Assembly (NCBI GenBank): GCA_963920635.1
Contig: OY987302.1
Location: 31,471,278 to 31,535,277, forward strand
DNA: 64,000 bases
Reading direction: 5' to 3'
From: Pseudeuparius sepicola
Lineage: Eukaryota; Arthropoda; Insecta; Coleoptera; Anthribidae
In this document: piece by piece, positions 9,648-22,599 of the stretch
Layout of the letters: each line of letters opens with the position of its first letter
Position numbering within the stretch: the first letter of the stretch is position 1
Program-made: the position numbers and the translations under genes
Notes under the pieces: generated by a model
What the model was told of the DNA's origin: nothing
Seen by the model: only the letters and a program-made list of their open reading frames with translations
The model's database searches: none

Positions 9648-12600
9648 ATGGATGCTACGCGAATACAGATTGGATTACTAGAAGGAAAATCGAATTGGAC
9701 GACATGGAAGTACAAGCTGACTATTCTGTTAAGAGGAGTACCTGGTGCGATTGATGTTATTGAAGGAAGATTGGTGTCTCCAAATGCTTTAGACTCACGT
9801 AGTACTCAGGATGAAGTGCTGAAGTTTGAAAAAGACTTAGCTGAGTTCACAAAAGCAGACAGTACAGCGTTACTTATTCTAACAATAAACATGGCTCAAG
9901 AAGCGTTGCAAAAGGTGATGAGATTTTCAACAGCTCGAGAAGTGTGGCTTGAATTGCATCGAATGTATGATGGTAACAAAGAAGATAAAACATACGACGT
10001 CTGCATGCAGTTCTTTGGCTTTAAGAGGAATACAGATGATGATATCCCCACGCATACTTCTAAGTTGAAAAATTTGTGGAATGAGCTTCAAGTAGAAATT
10101 GCTAAAGAGAAGATAGCATCAGGGAATATATGCAAGTATGATTTACCAGAGTTACTTTTGATATGCAAAATATTAGGAACATTACCAGATGAGTATTTTT
10201 CGTTTAAATCCAGTTGGATGTTGTTGGCCAAAGCTGATCGTACAATAGATAATTTAACAAATCAATTGTGTGTATATGAGAAGGCTTTGTGTTCAAAGAA
10301 CGAGACTAAAAATGAAGTTCTGGTGGCAGAAAGATATCCAAACAAATACAATTTTAAGAAGAAGTGGATTTGTCACTATTGTAAACTACCTGGACATAAA
10401 ATTAAGCAATGTTCTAAATGGAAAGCAGATGGTAGGCCCACTAAATCTGGTAATACAAAAGTAAAGAAGCCTGATGAACAGGTGGGAGTAAATATGTCTT
10501 TGCTAGCAGTATCGAATGCAGTTCTTGTTGCTGATCGTGATGAAAATAATTGGTATGATAATGGTGCCACAAATCATATTACTAATAGAAGAGATTTATT
10601 CGAAACTTACGAAGTATTCAAAGAATTACATATGGTAACAACAGCAAACGGAGATTCTATTGGAGCAGAAGGAGAAGGCACTATTAGAGTCAGAGCAACT
10701 GTAGATGAATGCCAAGAAGATTTAACATTAGTAAATGTATGGTATGTCCCTGGAATCAAGAAAAATTTATTTTCGACTTTATCTGCTCAAGATAAGCATC
10801 TTGAGAGTAGATTTGTGTCCAAGACTGAGAAATGTATACTAGAAATCGAAGGAAGAGTTATATTAACAGGCAACAGAACTCGATATGGTAATTTGTACAA
10901 GTTAAACCTACAAAATATGAAGCCTGAAGTAGAAAAGACTGCAATGGAAGCAAGTAATGGTATTCCAAATGAAAATCTCCTGCAACTTTATCATGAAAGA
11001 TTAGGACACCAAAACAAAAGACATGTTAGAGATATTATTTCCCGTGAACTTGATATTCGTGTCATCTTAGACAATGAGTTGTGTGAGGGATGTATCTATG
11101 GGAAAGCACATAGATTTAAATTTGGGACCAGAGAACGAGCAAAAGCACCTGGAGAACTTTTGCACACAGATGTTTGTGGACCATTCAGTAGATCTCAATC
11201 AGGATACCAGTATTTTGTGTTGTTTAAAGATGATTTTAGTCGCTACCGCTATGTATATTTCTTAAAACACAAATCAGAAGTTTCCGAAAAACTTAGCATA
11301 GTGCTTGCTGAGATTTTTAATGCTGGTCATACAGTAAAGGAGCTTCTAAGTGACAATGGAGGAGAATTTGACAACAATCATGTAAGAAAAATTCTTCAAA
11401 AATATGGTATTAGGCATAGGCTAATAATGCCTTATACACCAGAGCAAAATGGCTGTGTAGAACGCGAGAATCGAACTATTGTTGAAACTGCCAGAGCCAT
11501 TATGCACGCTCATGGAAGTCTGCCGCAGTATTTATGGGCAGAAATGATCAATACTGCAACATATATTCTTAATATATCTGGAACATCCAGTATCACATGT
11601 AAATCTCCATTTGAACTTTGGTTTAAGAAGAAACCTAATCTTAAACATTTAAGGATAATAGGATGTACCTGTTATGCACATATACCAAAACAGTGCAGAA
11701 ATAAAATGCAGAAGAAAGCAGCAAAAGGTATTCTAATAGGATACGACAATGATGGCTATCGTATATGGTGCGAAGAATCAAAGAAACTAATTAGATCTCG
11801 AGATGTCATTTTTCATGAACAGATTCTCCCAGTTTCTCCAGATGGAACTAGTTTAATTCAAGAGAAGGAAAGTGAAATAAGTGAAAGGAAGTCTGAAGAC
11901 GAAGATGAAAATGCCATAGATTTAGAGGACTCGAAGGTAGAACCATTTGAAAGTTCGCATGAAAATGAAGAAAATGCCCAAGCTAAAAATTGTATTGAAG
12001 ATGAGGTATATGTGGAAGACATAATTGAAGAAGGATATGTGAGAGGCAGAGAACTAAGGAAGAAAGAAGACATCAAGTTACCTTCTAAGTTTGAAAAGTA
12101 TGCAATGCTTGCAGCTGCTAGTGTCTTAGAAATAGAAGAACCTCTTAGTTATTCAGAAGCTATTAGAAGTAATGACAAAGAAAAGTTGCTATTAGCAATG
12201 CAAAGTGAGATACAATCTCTAAAGGAAAATGAAACCTGGATTCTTAAAGAATTGCCTGCTGGGAAGAAAGCACTTTCCTGTAAGTGGGTTTACAAAGTCA
12301 AAACGCATTCAGATGGTTCCATTGATAAGTACAAAGCAAGGTTGGTAATTAGAGGTTTTGCACAGAGAAAGGGAGACGATTATGATCAAACATATAGTCC
12401 TGTGGCAAAATTTGGAACAATAAGAGCTTTGCTGAGTATTGCTGCTCGTGAGAAAATAGATTTGATCCAATTTGATGTTTCTACGGCGTTTTTATATGGA
12501 AAGCTAGAGGAAAAAGTGTTTATGAAACAACCAGAAGGGTTTGAAGATGGGTCAAACCGAGTATGTCATTTAAAGAAAAGTTTATATGGTCTTAAACAAG

Positions 12601-13684
12601 CTCCTAGATGCTGGAATAAGAGATTTACTGATTTTATTGCATCACTAGGATTTAGTAAAAGTAATGCCGATCCTTGTTTGTTTGTTAAAAAACAAGGAGG
12701 GCACATGCTTCTTTTGGCACTGTATGTTGATGGCTTACTTGCTTCAAATGATGAGACTATGAAAAACAATTTTTGAAAGAGTTACAACAAAAATTTAAAG
12801 TATCAGTACAGCCAGCAAAGTATTTTCTTGGATTGGAGATATCTAAAGGAGAAAATGGGTCAATTTGTATCAATCAAGCTGGCTATACCAGAAGACTGCT
12901 GCATCGCTATGGTATGGCTGATTGTAATGCTGTTACCGCTCCTATCATCGAGGAAAATTCTTCATCAGGGAAGGTGGAGAATTCAAGTAGTCATAAAGAT
13001 TTTATTTACCGTGAAGTTGTTGGGGCATTGATGTATCTTATGATTGGAACTCGTCCTGATATTGCGTATGCCGTTAGTGTTGTCTCAAGAAAACTTGACG
13101 ATCCAAGTGAAGAGGATTATGTAAAGGTAAAAAGACTCCTTCGTTACTTGAAAGGCACATCAAGTTATAAAATTACTTATAAACCCGATGATGAAAAAGG
13201 TTTAGAAGGATTCAGCAATGCTGATCATGGAGGAGATCAACTAACAGGTCGCTCAACAACAGGTGTTGTATGTAAATATGCAGGTGGAGCTATTTCTTGG
13301 CTTAGTCAGCGACAAAGTTCAGTTTCCATATCTACAACCGAAGCTGAAATAGTTGCCGCAAGTGAAGCTGCTAAAGAGTTAATATGATTAAAACGCCTAT
13401 TTGAAGATATTATCACACTTGATGAACTTCCTGTATTGCAAGTAGATAATGAAGCTGCCATAAAATTAGCTCAAAATCCAGAATACCACCGGAGAACTAA
13501 ACATATTCAGACAAGACATTTCTTTGTTTGGGAACTTGTATTAGAAAGAGAAATTTCTATTAAGAAGATTTCTTCTGAACTGCAAGTTGCTGATATAATG
13601 ACGAAACCTTTGTTTAAACCGAGGTTACAAGTTCTTGTATATAAAATGGGTCTGCAGGAATCATTTAATGAGGGAAGGTATTGA
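9648..13684 (+). pseudogene. Copia Gag-Pol polyprotein, two lesions
   Basis: I start at the ATG of MDATRIQIGLLEG (9648), the conserved Copia Gag start, rather than the upstream in-frame ATG at 9627. Order: Gag; zinc knuckle CHYCKLPGHKIKQC; protease-like WYDNGATNHI (the usual DSG/DTG is DNG here); integrase with HHCC region, DDFSRYRYVYFL, SDNGGEFDNN and PYTPEQNGCVERENR; reverse transcriptase with CKWVYKVK, FDVSTAFLYGKL, SLYGLKQAPRCWNK and YVDGLLAS (YVDD expected); RNase H with ADHGGDQLTGRSTTGV and VDNEAAI, ending VADIMTKPLFKPR. A one-base gain near 12767 shifts the frame and TGG has become TGA at 13385-13387. With these and the YVDD-to-YVDG change the copy is probably dead, though only recently. 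Confidence 0.93.
13668..13678 (+). other. Copia polypurine tract
   Basis: ATGAGGGAAGG immediately precedes the 3' LTR and would prime plus-strand synthesis; it overlaps the end of the pol frame. Confidence 0.65.
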
Positions 13685-13875
13685 GAATATCTATCTTCTT
13701 GTATAATTCTCAGTTACATTAAAAGATTTGATCCTGTATATATATAAGGTGTTGATATACAACAATAGAATAATGAAAGGTTGTCAAAAATAAAATAAAA
13801 AGGTGTACTAAACTCATTCAAGTTTTCTTATTAAAAAAATCACAAAGAGTGGTGTTCTTTAGTCCAACCTCAACA
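13679..13875 (+). repeat. Copia 3' LTR
   Basis: 197 bp, same as the 5' LTR except for GGTGTACTA in place of GATGTACTA. It is followed by the CTACT duplication. Confidence 0.92.
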
Positions 13876-14165
13876 CTACTTTACGATGATTAGGATTCTT
13901 CATTGTATTAAATTTTTGAAAATTATTTTTAAATTTACGACCTATTGCAAAATGATTAAGTCCATGACAATGACTACAAGTTTTACCATAGGCTGGATGG
14001 TTTCCTGGACCATGTTGACCACCACATTTTAAACAGTTATACAAAAAAATCGAATTTACACTAGCCCTATTATTAGCACCTCCACTATTACTAACCTGTT
14101 TTTTCTGTGCGTTAGTATTTTTATAACTTCTTTTTCATTTTGGAGCTCCTTTATTTGTCTTCTAC
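13876..14165 (-). pseudogene. Ty3/gypsy Gag zinc-knuckle relic, piece 2
   Basis: The - strand reads LSRRQIKELQ, a basic linker with several lesions, then CLKCGGQHGPGNHPAYGKTC and CSHCHGLNHF. The paired zinc fingers CX2CX4H and CX2CX4H, with the PAYGK..CSHC..LNHF spacing, are typical of gypsy nucleocapsids. It is continuous in order with piece 3 (beyond the Copia) and piece 1 at 25607-26123 (beyond the composite element). Confidence 0.75.
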
Positions 14166-14343
14166 TGAGTTAGGCCGTGCTACATATAGACTGGGAGATA
14201 ATGACAGATTTTTGGACTTGATTTTACTCAGCACGCCTTTTAAAGGGCATTACGTTGCGGATATTCTCGCAATAATAAGGTATGAATCAGAGAGTCATTC
14301 TGGGTTCTTCATATGGAAAACCATTGAGTAAAGGAATAATAAG

Positions 14344-14750
14344 AGGAATCGAGCAAATGGCCGGATCTGTAACACCCTATTTCCTGATGCGACAGGGAAT
14401 TTGACCCAGTGCATTCACCACAAATTTAAAAATTCTCTGAGAGTTCTTGAGCTTACTACAGGCAAAGTTTACAGAAGAAATCGCTATCGTGTTGGGCGCC
14501 ATCTGGGCCACGGTAGAAAAAATTGTGGTATTGAAAGGATATATGTTTAAAACTCTAAACGGGAACATTTCAGACGTTGCCATATCGGTGACAACGGGTG
14601 CGATGCTAATTTATTGACCTTGACCCAAAAAAAACAAATGCCGTGCGCGAAGCTACGATGAATTCTTTTTCTGTGGGGCAATAGATTTTTAACCGACTTC
14701 AAAAAAGGAGGAGGTTTATCAATTCGGTTGTATTTTTTATGTTTGTTACC
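14344..14750. other. Non-coding part of the composite element
   Basis: No gene recognised. It ends with ACCGACTTCAAAAAAGGAGG (about 14692), a word seen flanking satellite-bearing repeats in many insects, and then enters the satellite. Confidence 0.4.
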
Positions 14751-14769
14751 TCATAACTCCGTCATTTAA

Positions 14770-16345
14770 AAACCGATTTGGACAATTATTTTTTTTATTT
14801 GAAAGGGTATACCTACAGAATGGCCCCATTTAAATCTAAAAAAAAAATTCCACCCCTAAGGGTGGAAAAATAGGGGATGAAATTTCATATTGGACCGATT
14901 TCGATGATTCTTTTTTTATTACAAAGGGATTACTTTAGGAGTGGCTTCATTTAAATTTGAAGAAAAAATCCCACCCCTAAAGGTGGACAAATAGGGGATG
15001 AAATTTCATATTGATCCGATTTCGATGATTCTTTTATTATTAAAAAGGAAGTACCTTAAAGGTGGCCCCATATAAATTTGAAGAAAAAATTCCACCCCTA
15101 AGGGTGGACAAATAGGGGATTAAAATTAATATTGAACCGATTTCGTTGATTCTTTTTTATTAGAAAGGGAGTACCTTAGAGGTGGCCTCATTTAAATTTG
15201 AAGAAAAAATTCCACCCCTAAAGGTGGAAAAATAGGGGATGGAATTTCATATTGAACCAATTTCGATTATTCTTTTTTTATTAGAAAGGGATTACATTAG
15301 GAGTGGCTTCATTTAAATTTGAAGAAAAAATCCCACCCCTAAAGGTGGACAAATAGGGGATGAAGTTTCATATTGAACCGATTTCGATGATTATTTTCTT
15401 ATTAAAAAGGAGGTGCCTTAAAGGTGGCCCCATATAAATTTGAAGAAAAAATTCCACCCCTAAGGGTGGAAAAATAGGAGATGAAATTTCATATTGAACC
15501 GATTTCGATGTTTTTTTTAGAAAGGAAGTACCTTAGAGGTGGCTCCATTTAAATTTGAAGAAAAAATTCCACCCTAAGGGTGGAAAAATAGCGGATAAAA
15601 TTTCATATTGGACCGATTTCGGTGATTCTTTTTTATTAGAAAGGGATTACTTTAGGAGTGGTTTCATTTAAATTTGAAGAAAAAATTCCACCCCAAGGGT
15701 GGATAAATAGGGGATGAACTATCATATTGAACCGATTTCGATTATTCTTTTTTTATTAGAAAGGGAGTACCTTAGAGGTGGCCCCATCTAAATTTGAAGA
15801 AAAAATTCCACCTCTAAGGGTGGAAAAATAGGGGGTGAAATTTCATATTGGACCGGTTTCGGTGATTCTTTTTTATTAGAAAGGGATTACTTTAGGAGTG
15901 GTTTCATTTAAATTTGAAGAAAAAATTCCACCCCTTAGGGTGGACAAATAGGGGATTAAATTTCATATTGAACCGATTTCGATGATTCGTTTTTTATTAG
16001 AAAGGGAGTACCTTAGAGGTGGCTCCATTTAAATTTGAAGAAAAAATTCTACCCCTAAGGGTGGAAAAAAAGGGGATGAAATTTCATATTGAACCGATTT
16101 CGATGATTCTTTTATTATTAAAAAGGAAGTACCTTAAAGGTGGCCCCATTTAAATTTGAAGAAAAAATTCCACCCCTGAAGGTGGAAAAATAGGGGATGA
16201 TATTGAACCGATTTCGATGGTTCTTTTTTTATTAGAAAGGGATTACTTTAGGAGTGGCTTCATTTAAATTTGAAGAAAAAATTCCACCCGTAAGGGTGGA
16301 AAATAGGGGATGACATTTAATATTGGACCGATTTCGATAATTCTT
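14770..16345 (+). repeat. Satellite array 1, ~120-bp unit, about 13 copies
   Basis: Units contain CCGATTTCGATGATTC, TTAGAAAGGGAGTACCTTAG, ATTTAAATTTGAAGAAAAAA and a dyad CCACCCCTAAGGGTGG, then AAATAGGGGATGAAATTTCA. Spacing between CCGATTTCG words is about 118-122 bp. Two subtypes alternate (GATTACTTTAGGAGTGG versus GAGTACCTTAGAGGTGG). No coding frame. Confidence 0.92.
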
Positions 16346-16693
16346 AATAATTCACTAAAAATAATAAATAAAAAAATTAACAAAAAAAATAAAGCCGAGT
16401 TCAAAATTTTGCCCGTATGCACTTTCCACTAAATCACCAAATCCAAAGATACCTCAATTTAGAAAGAGAAACCTATTTCTAAAATTTTAGTTTAAATGTG
16501 CATACGCGCAAATTTGTGAAGTCGGTGTTAATTTTTGTAATTTTTAAAATTTTTAGTGGAGTGTGCATACGGGCAAATTTTTGAAGTCGGTTTTAATTTT
16601 TTTGATAATTTTTTTTTATTAATAATTATTATTGGAGAATCGTCTGGCGTGGCTCGTTTCTTACTGCATTTAATAAATAAATTTTTTGATGTA

Positions 16694-16768
16694 CACAAAC
16701 TGTATGTATGTATGTATGTACGTATGTATGTATGTATGTATGTATGTATGTATGTATGTATGTATGTC
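16694..16768 (+). repeat. (TGTA)n microsatellite
   Basis: About 17 tandem TGTA units with one TACG interruption. It produces spurious frames in both directions. Confidence 0.95.
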
Positions 16769-16784
16769 CTTCCTGACATGGGAA

Positions 16785-17045
16785 TCAAATAGGTGCTAGA
16801 AAACATAAAATAAAATAAAAATAAAGAAAACTTTTTAAAACCAAGCTTTTTTATTAAGCCATGTAGGTTTTCGATAAGATAATTCAATTCCAAATTGCGA
16901 CAAGCTTTTTTAAATCAAAAAGCTTGTCACGCGAAATGTTCATAAAAGTAGGTAGGTACCAATTAATTTTATCGGTTGATAAGCAAAGTACGTGCTAAAG
17001 TATGTAGTTTCTTAACAATTCGCACGACAAGCTGCTTTTTGTTTT
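16785..17045 (-). repeat. Interspersed repeat, inverted copy of 20700-21110
   Basis: It shares ATAATTCAATTCCAAATTGC, the AAAAGCTTGT words, GGTTGATAAGCAA and GGGAATCAAATAGGTG with 20700-21110. The 20700-21110 copy is itself close to palindromic. No coding content. Confidence 0.6.
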
Positions 17046-17310
17046 AGGCACATTATTTCGTTAAAAAATAAAAGAAACGCGGGTGTTTCAATTGTAAAAT
17101 AAAATAATAATGGGAACTAGTCTAATAAAGATGTCAGGGGACTGCCTCCTGAGTGTCCAACCAAAAGGTTACACTCGAACTCCTGGTACGAATTGTGCCA
17201 TAAGGTGGTTTCCTAAACAATGGGGGTAGTTTCCTAAACATGTTTTTAGAGCAAAATGACTCCAATAAAAGTATTAATACATGAGTTACAGCGCATTACC
17301 TGCATGACAA

Positions 17311-18254
17311 TACAGTGTGGATAGAAATTGTGGAATATTGCTTATATTTCTTAAAATATTCCTCATATGAAAAACTTGTTTTAATAAAAGTGTTAGGGGA
17401 AATTATTTCCCGTTTAGTGATTTCAAGCAATCTTTCGTAGCACAAAAAATGTGGTTGCCATGTTAACCGGTTTAATTTTTTTAAATGGCACCATATACTT
17501 TTTTTGGTGAAAATTGATATATTGGAACTTTCTGAATACGATACAATACAATTTTAATGGGGTCACATAAGAAAAAAATACAAAAAGATTAAGTTTTCTA
17601 TTATGCTATTGACAATGTTTATCAAAATAATTATTACATCAGGTTAGCCATGCCAAAATCAGAACAATGGGAAACTGTCACTAGCTGTCAGTTGCTTGTA
17701 ATTGTGTGCATTGTTACAGTAAACGTACTTTTTTTACTCAATTTTCTGTGCACTTAAGTACTTAGTAAGTTATAATGGCGCTTCAATTAAGTGAAACGGA
17801 AAGAATACAGGTTAACATAATGAGTACTTAAGTACACAGAAAAATTAGTAAAAAAGGACGTTTAGTGTAACAATGTACATAGTTACACAGATAGTGTCAG
17901 TTTCGCATTGTTCTGATTTTGGCATGGCTAACTTGATGTTAATAATTATTTTGATAAACATTGTCAATAGCATAATAGAAACCTTGTTTTTTTTCTTATG
18001 CGACCCCATTAAAATTGTATTGTATCGTATTCAGAAAGTTCCAATTAATCAATTTTCACCAAAAAAAGTATATGGTGCCATTTAAAAAAATAAATCGGTT
18101 ACCATGGCAACAACATTTTTGGTGCTACGAAAGATTGCTTGATATCACTAAACGGGAAATAATTTCCCCTAACACTTTTATTAAAACATGTTTTTGATAT
18201 GAAGAATATTTTAAGAAATATAAGCAATATTCCACAATTTCTATCCACACTGTA
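17311..18254. mobile_element. 944-bp foldback palindrome with TACAGTGTGGATAG ends
   Basis: The ends are TACAGTGTGGATAGAAATTG (17311) and the complement ending 18254. Pairing runs almost the whole length to a centre near 17782 around AAGTTATAATGGCGC. Frames inside (17873-18197) are arm sequence without family resemblance. No transposase. Confidence 0.8.
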
Positions 18255-18960
18255 TAACCTCGCACGCAGCAGGGGTGGTCATGTAAAAAAAAATAACAAA
18301 GAATGACCTTAAAAAAGTTTTAGAAGATGAACTTCTGGTCACCTTTTTATTATAAAATTGTTTCGTGTCTCTAATGTTTATTGATTTACAGGGCGTTATA
18401 TGACAAAAAATTCGTTTACCACAGGACAGGTCTTGTAAATTTTTTTTAACAAAAAAATTACCTGAATATAAGTTGGAGAGGGGTAAATGATCTACAATTT
18501 TGTTTTACATTTTTTTTTATTATCTTGACTGCTTAAGTTACAGCGCATAAATTACAAAAAATTTCGCAGTTTTCTCCAGTTCCTACCGATTAGGTAATTA
18601 GAAACACGTTGGATGCAAACACAGATGTCATTTTTCAGATTCCATTACCTGCTACTTGTATTTAGGGAAATAAATTGCTTTTTGCACAAATGATTTTTTT
18701 ATGAAGCGAATTAACAAGTGCATTGGAGTTGATAATCATTTTGAACATTTTCTTAATGTTGTCATTTGTATAAAAAAATTACCCCATTTATTGATTTATT
18801 TATGCATTATTTAAGAACAAATGAACGAATATTTCAGATCAAACACACTCGTTTTTTCCTGCATATTAAGATTCCGTAAGAAAAAGTATAGGTTCCGATT
18901 TGAAGAAAAAAAAAATAGTTTACCTTGTAGTGACCTTGAAAATAGTGGATATTTATAACT
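18255..18960. other. Non-coding AT-rich stretch
   Basis: I see no gene, palindrome or tandem array here. Confidence 0.4.
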
Positions 18961-18964
18961 ATTC

Positions 18965-19345
18965 AATTATACAGGGTGTCCCGTTAATAATGGTCCATAG
19001 AGCAACTGCACATATTTGGGGCCAAACTATGACGATTGAGGCTAATATGAATTATAGAAATGCTGTTTGTTTAAGAGATACAGGGCGTTGAAGTTCATTT
19101 TTTGAAATTGAATTATGGCTACATCTCTCAAAATAATGAAGCTGCTGAACTGAAATTTGGCACTGCTGTGTTTTTGGGGATGGAGAATAAGCTAAAAATA
19201 TCAATTTTGCTGTATCTCACAGAGGGCGCCACTTGCGCGGTTTTTGGATCGTTACTTTTTCGGTTTAAAATCAAAGAAAGGGGTAAAAATAAATATTTTC
19301 ATTTGAAAAAATTACAGCGTGAACGGGACATAAGAAGGTAAGTTT
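18965..19345 (+). repeat. Interspersed repeat starting TACAGGGTGTCCCGTTAATA
   Basis: The body (GGCTACATCTC, AAGCTGCTGAACTGAAATTT, GGCACTGCT, ATCTCACAGAGGGCGCCACT) is closely matched by 63251-63545, which also starts TACAGGGTGTTCC. Two short frames inside are not conserved as protein. Confidence 0.7.
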
Positions 19346-20690
19346 CCACCAAATTTTGTGGAATTTTTTTTTGTGGGAGGTAAAAATTAGAAACCAACAA
19401 ATCGGTTATTTCGATTTTTCACGGATATTTTGAGGTTATGTGAAAAAAGTATAAATACAAAAGTTGTAGATATTTTTATTGCCTATAACTTTGCCATTCA
19501 ACTTTTTTCGATAGGAGTTGCAGTTTTGCTGGAAATCGTGATAAACAGTTTCCCCTAAAAGATCACCATCTAAAACCCCCGTACCTCAAATCGCCCTTAA
19601 ATTATTTTTTCAGTTATTTTTGCTATATTTTCTTTCTTTTCCAATGGGTGTGATGCTGTTCTAGATTTTTTTGTTCTCAAAAATTATCTACCCTGGCCTA
19701 TATTCGTTGGTCCTCTATCCAAATATTTCACACAACGGTTTTAATGAAAAAATGTACCTACTAACATTAAGCATGTAATGCATTAAGTACATAATATTTC
19801 TTTTACGATAATATTTTCTGTAATTTACTAAAAGAAATAATAATTTACTCCATGATTTGATGCAGCCACTTACCTTTTAAAAATGGCATCGGCACTGCAT
19901 TAGATAGAAGTCGCTTTTTTGAGGAATCCGCACAGTGAAAATGGTTGTTATTGAAATGTTTTTCGTACACCATGTACCGACCGATCTGTTCCACATCGCT
20001 TAAAAACACGTAAATAGGGATTGTCCCGACGCGCGTGAATTGTCACAATTGTTGTTATAAATGCACTTGTATTTTGAGATAGGCATTTTTCTGGAGAATA
20101 ATTGTCTTACAGAAAAATCCCTATTCTTGCACGTAACATTATGAATTACTAGGTTGATGCTATCACAAATTAGGGAGTATGTATATATTCGTATCGGTTC
20201 CTTTGATTTCGGCGGTAGATTATATTTTTGTGCAAGACGATTTTCCAGAATAATTATTTCACTTTCAAGTCACTACTTTGCTTTATAACTTAACTTCATA
20301 CAATTTAAAGAGTCCCTTTCCTAATTTATTTTTAGCTTTACGAATATTTTTAACCATGCCGGGAGAGATCATTTTCAAAACTGAAGCTAAACAAAAACAT
20401 TCTAAGATCTACTTACTATGAACCAGTCGAGACTTTCGAATTTAGCAATAATAAGCAGAAAAATAGATTTGAAATAAAATAGATTTAAAGGAATTCATTA
20501 GGGAATTTACAATCAAGAATGGTGGCAATGGCAAGCTGGTCTTCTGAAGGTATCACCTGAGTAAAGGTTATAATAAGTATCACCATTGAGTAAAGGAATA
20601 TTACTCAATGGTATCACCACCAACTGTTCGCGATCCTATTATGGCTTTAATACTAATAAGAAAGATTAGAGGCAACAAACTAATTTAATT
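19346..20690. other. Non-coding AT-rich stretch
   Basis: No gene recognised. A short dyad with CCATTGAGTAAAGGAATATT and its inverse lies around 20585-20612 and matches the subterminal word of the composite element. Confidence 0.4.
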
Positions 20691-20699
20691 TATTACTTG

Positions 20700-21110
20700 T
20701 AAAAAAAACTTTTTAAAAACAAGCTTTTATTTAAGCCATATACTAAAAGAATAAAATAGGTTTAGGTTTTCGTTAAGATAATTCAATTCCAAATTGCTTC
20801 AAGTTTTTGTAAATGAAAAAGCTTGTTGGGTAAAATGTTCATGTTCAATTAATTTTATTGGACAGTGATTGGTTGATAAGCAAGTACCTACCTATACTTG
20901 CCAAAGTATGTATTTTCTTTACAATTCGCGCGCCAAGCTTTTTGATTTACAAAAACTTCGCAATTTGTCATTGAATTATCTTAACAAAAACCTACACTAC
21001 ACTTATATTATTCGTTTTATTCGTGGCTTAAGCTTGTTTTTAAATAGGTTTTTTTATCTTTTATTTTATTTCGTGCTTTTTAGTACCTATTTGATTCCCA
21101 AGTGAGGAAG
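20700..21110. repeat. Palindromic repeat (AAGCTT-rich arms)
   Basis: The left half (AACTTTTTAAAAACAAGC, ATAATTCAATTCCAAATTGC) pairs with the right half (CAATTTGTCATTGAATTATC, GCTTGTTTTTAAATAGG). The inverted relative is at 16785-17045. Confidence 0.65.
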
Positions 21111-21124
21111 GTGGTAAATAAATT

Positions 21125-21690
21125 GAATCCACCATCTTGGAGCATCCGCCATATTGGATTTAGTATGAAGTCACTTACCTTATTATTTTCACGCCCTTTT
21201 ATACGCGACTGAATTTAAGATGCCAACGCCCCGACGGGACTATGCGCACTAACATATGGGCCATCGTTACCATGTGAACGGTGCTAGCCACCGGGTCTAC
21301 ACTGCGTTGTTCTTTGTTGTTTTAGTTTAGCATTGAGCCTATAGGGGGCGTATTTCTTATATTTAATGGCGTATTTGATACCCACATTAAGAGGGTTGAA
21401 AAGAAAATGTAATTCGCTATATTGGAGCGGCCGCCATATTGAACTTAAGTGTGATGTCACTAACTTTATCGTTTTCTGCTCTTCACGCCCTTTCATTTGA
21501 CACCCATATTAAGTGAGTTGAAAAGAAAATGTGCTGCCATCTTGGACTGGTGGCCATATTGAATTTAGTGCGACGTCACTAACTTTATCGTGTTCTACTC
21601 TTCAAGCCCTTTTATTTGATACCCATATTAAGGGGGTTGACAAAAAATACATCATCCCCATCTTGGAGCGGCGGCCGTTTTGAAAGTATT
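21125..21690. repeat. Short tandem array, ~120-bp unit, 3-4 copies
   Basis: Units hold CCATCTTGGAGCGGCGGCC / GCCATATTGAA, GACGTCACTAACTTTATCG, CTTCACGCCCTTT and TTTGATACCCATATTAAG. Starts are near 21417, 21536 and 21656, with a diverged copy near 21136. It is unrelated to the larger satellite. Confidence 0.75.
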
Positions 21691-21799
21691 ACAATATTGC
21701 ATATTGTCAGCATAACTAAAGGTGCATGCAAAATTTCAGCTCAATCGGATGTCAGGAAGTGATTCTAATTCAGCTTGCAAACCGACCGGCCGAGTTTGC

Positions 21800-22590
21800 T
21801 TATCATAAGTCATAAGTATTATACAAAATACCTATAGGTACCTAACACAATGTTGGTATGAATCGGAAAAACCTTCTTAGAAAATGTCTATACATTCCTA
21901 TATTTAAAAAAAATTTAACAAAAAATTAAAACCGACTTCAAAAATTTGCCCGTATGCACATTCCACTAAAAAATTTTAAAAAATTAACAAATAACACCGA
22001 CTTCAGAAATTTTAGAAATATTTTTCTCTTTCTAAATTGAGTTATGTTTGGATTTGGTGACAGTCAAGGCAAAGAATCTAAGTCTTTCACTTTAAGTAGT
22101 CTTGTTGATGATTCAACTATTTTGATGGGATTCCAGGACACACTTGACTCGTCAGATGCCTTTAAAATTCCCATTTGCTCATCTTTGGAGCCCTGTAGAT
22201 ATATATTTTTTGTTCGAGTTTGGTATGTGGGGGTTTTTTGGTGCCCTGATTAATGCTGTGGTGTCAGATTTTAAATAAAAAAATCGCTAAATGACTTTAT
22301 TTCTTTTTACTAGAAAAAAAAATGTGGTAGCCCTTGAAAATTGAGATTAAAGCCTGAAATTTCGCACCAAAATAGAGTTTTTTGTGACCTATCTTCAGAA
22401 AAAACAACTTTTATTCTACAATTCTCCCTCTCCCCTCTCCTTCCACTTTCCCTCGGCTCCTCCCTTCCTCCTTCCTATCTAAATAGATATGAATACATCA
22501 TAACTTACTGTCACCGACTCCAAAGATAACTCGATTTAGAAAGATAAAAATATTTCTAAAATTTTAATAAATAGCTAGTTTACGGCTGTG
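21800..22590. other. Non-coding stretch with a single-arm copy of the hAT-resident palindrome
   Basis: Positions 22070-22290 match one arm of the palindrome at 31213-32312 (GTCAGATGCCTTTAAAATTC, TTTCGCACC-flanked part, TGTGGTGTCAGATTTTAAAT). The rest is AT-rich; CGACTTCAAAAATTTGCCC near 21932 again marks satellite flanks. No gene. Confidence 0.5.
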
Positions 22591-22599
22591 TAGTTTTAC

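Larger units (their letters stand above)
9326..13875 (+). mobile_element. Ty1/Copia retrotransposon, complete, 4550 bp
   Basis: Two 197-bp LTRs (9326-9522, 13679-13875) differ at one position that I noticed, so insertion is young. The 5-bp duplication CTACT lies at 9321-9325 and 13876-13880. The primer site TGGTAGCAGAGCG starts right after the 5' LTR, and a GAGGGAAGG purine tract precedes the 3' LTR. One gag-pol frame fills the interior and carries a frameshift and a stop. It is inserted in a gypsy relic of opposite orientation. Confidence 0.95.

Noticed and set aside
14770..16345. CRISPR-like regular repeat spacing
   Set aside because: The whole ~120-bp unit is conserved with no variable spacers and the genome is eukaryotic; it is a satellite.
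16528..16893. Frames on both strands over the TGTA microsatellite
   Set aside because: Tyr/Ile/His/Thr repeats are a translation of (TGTA)n.
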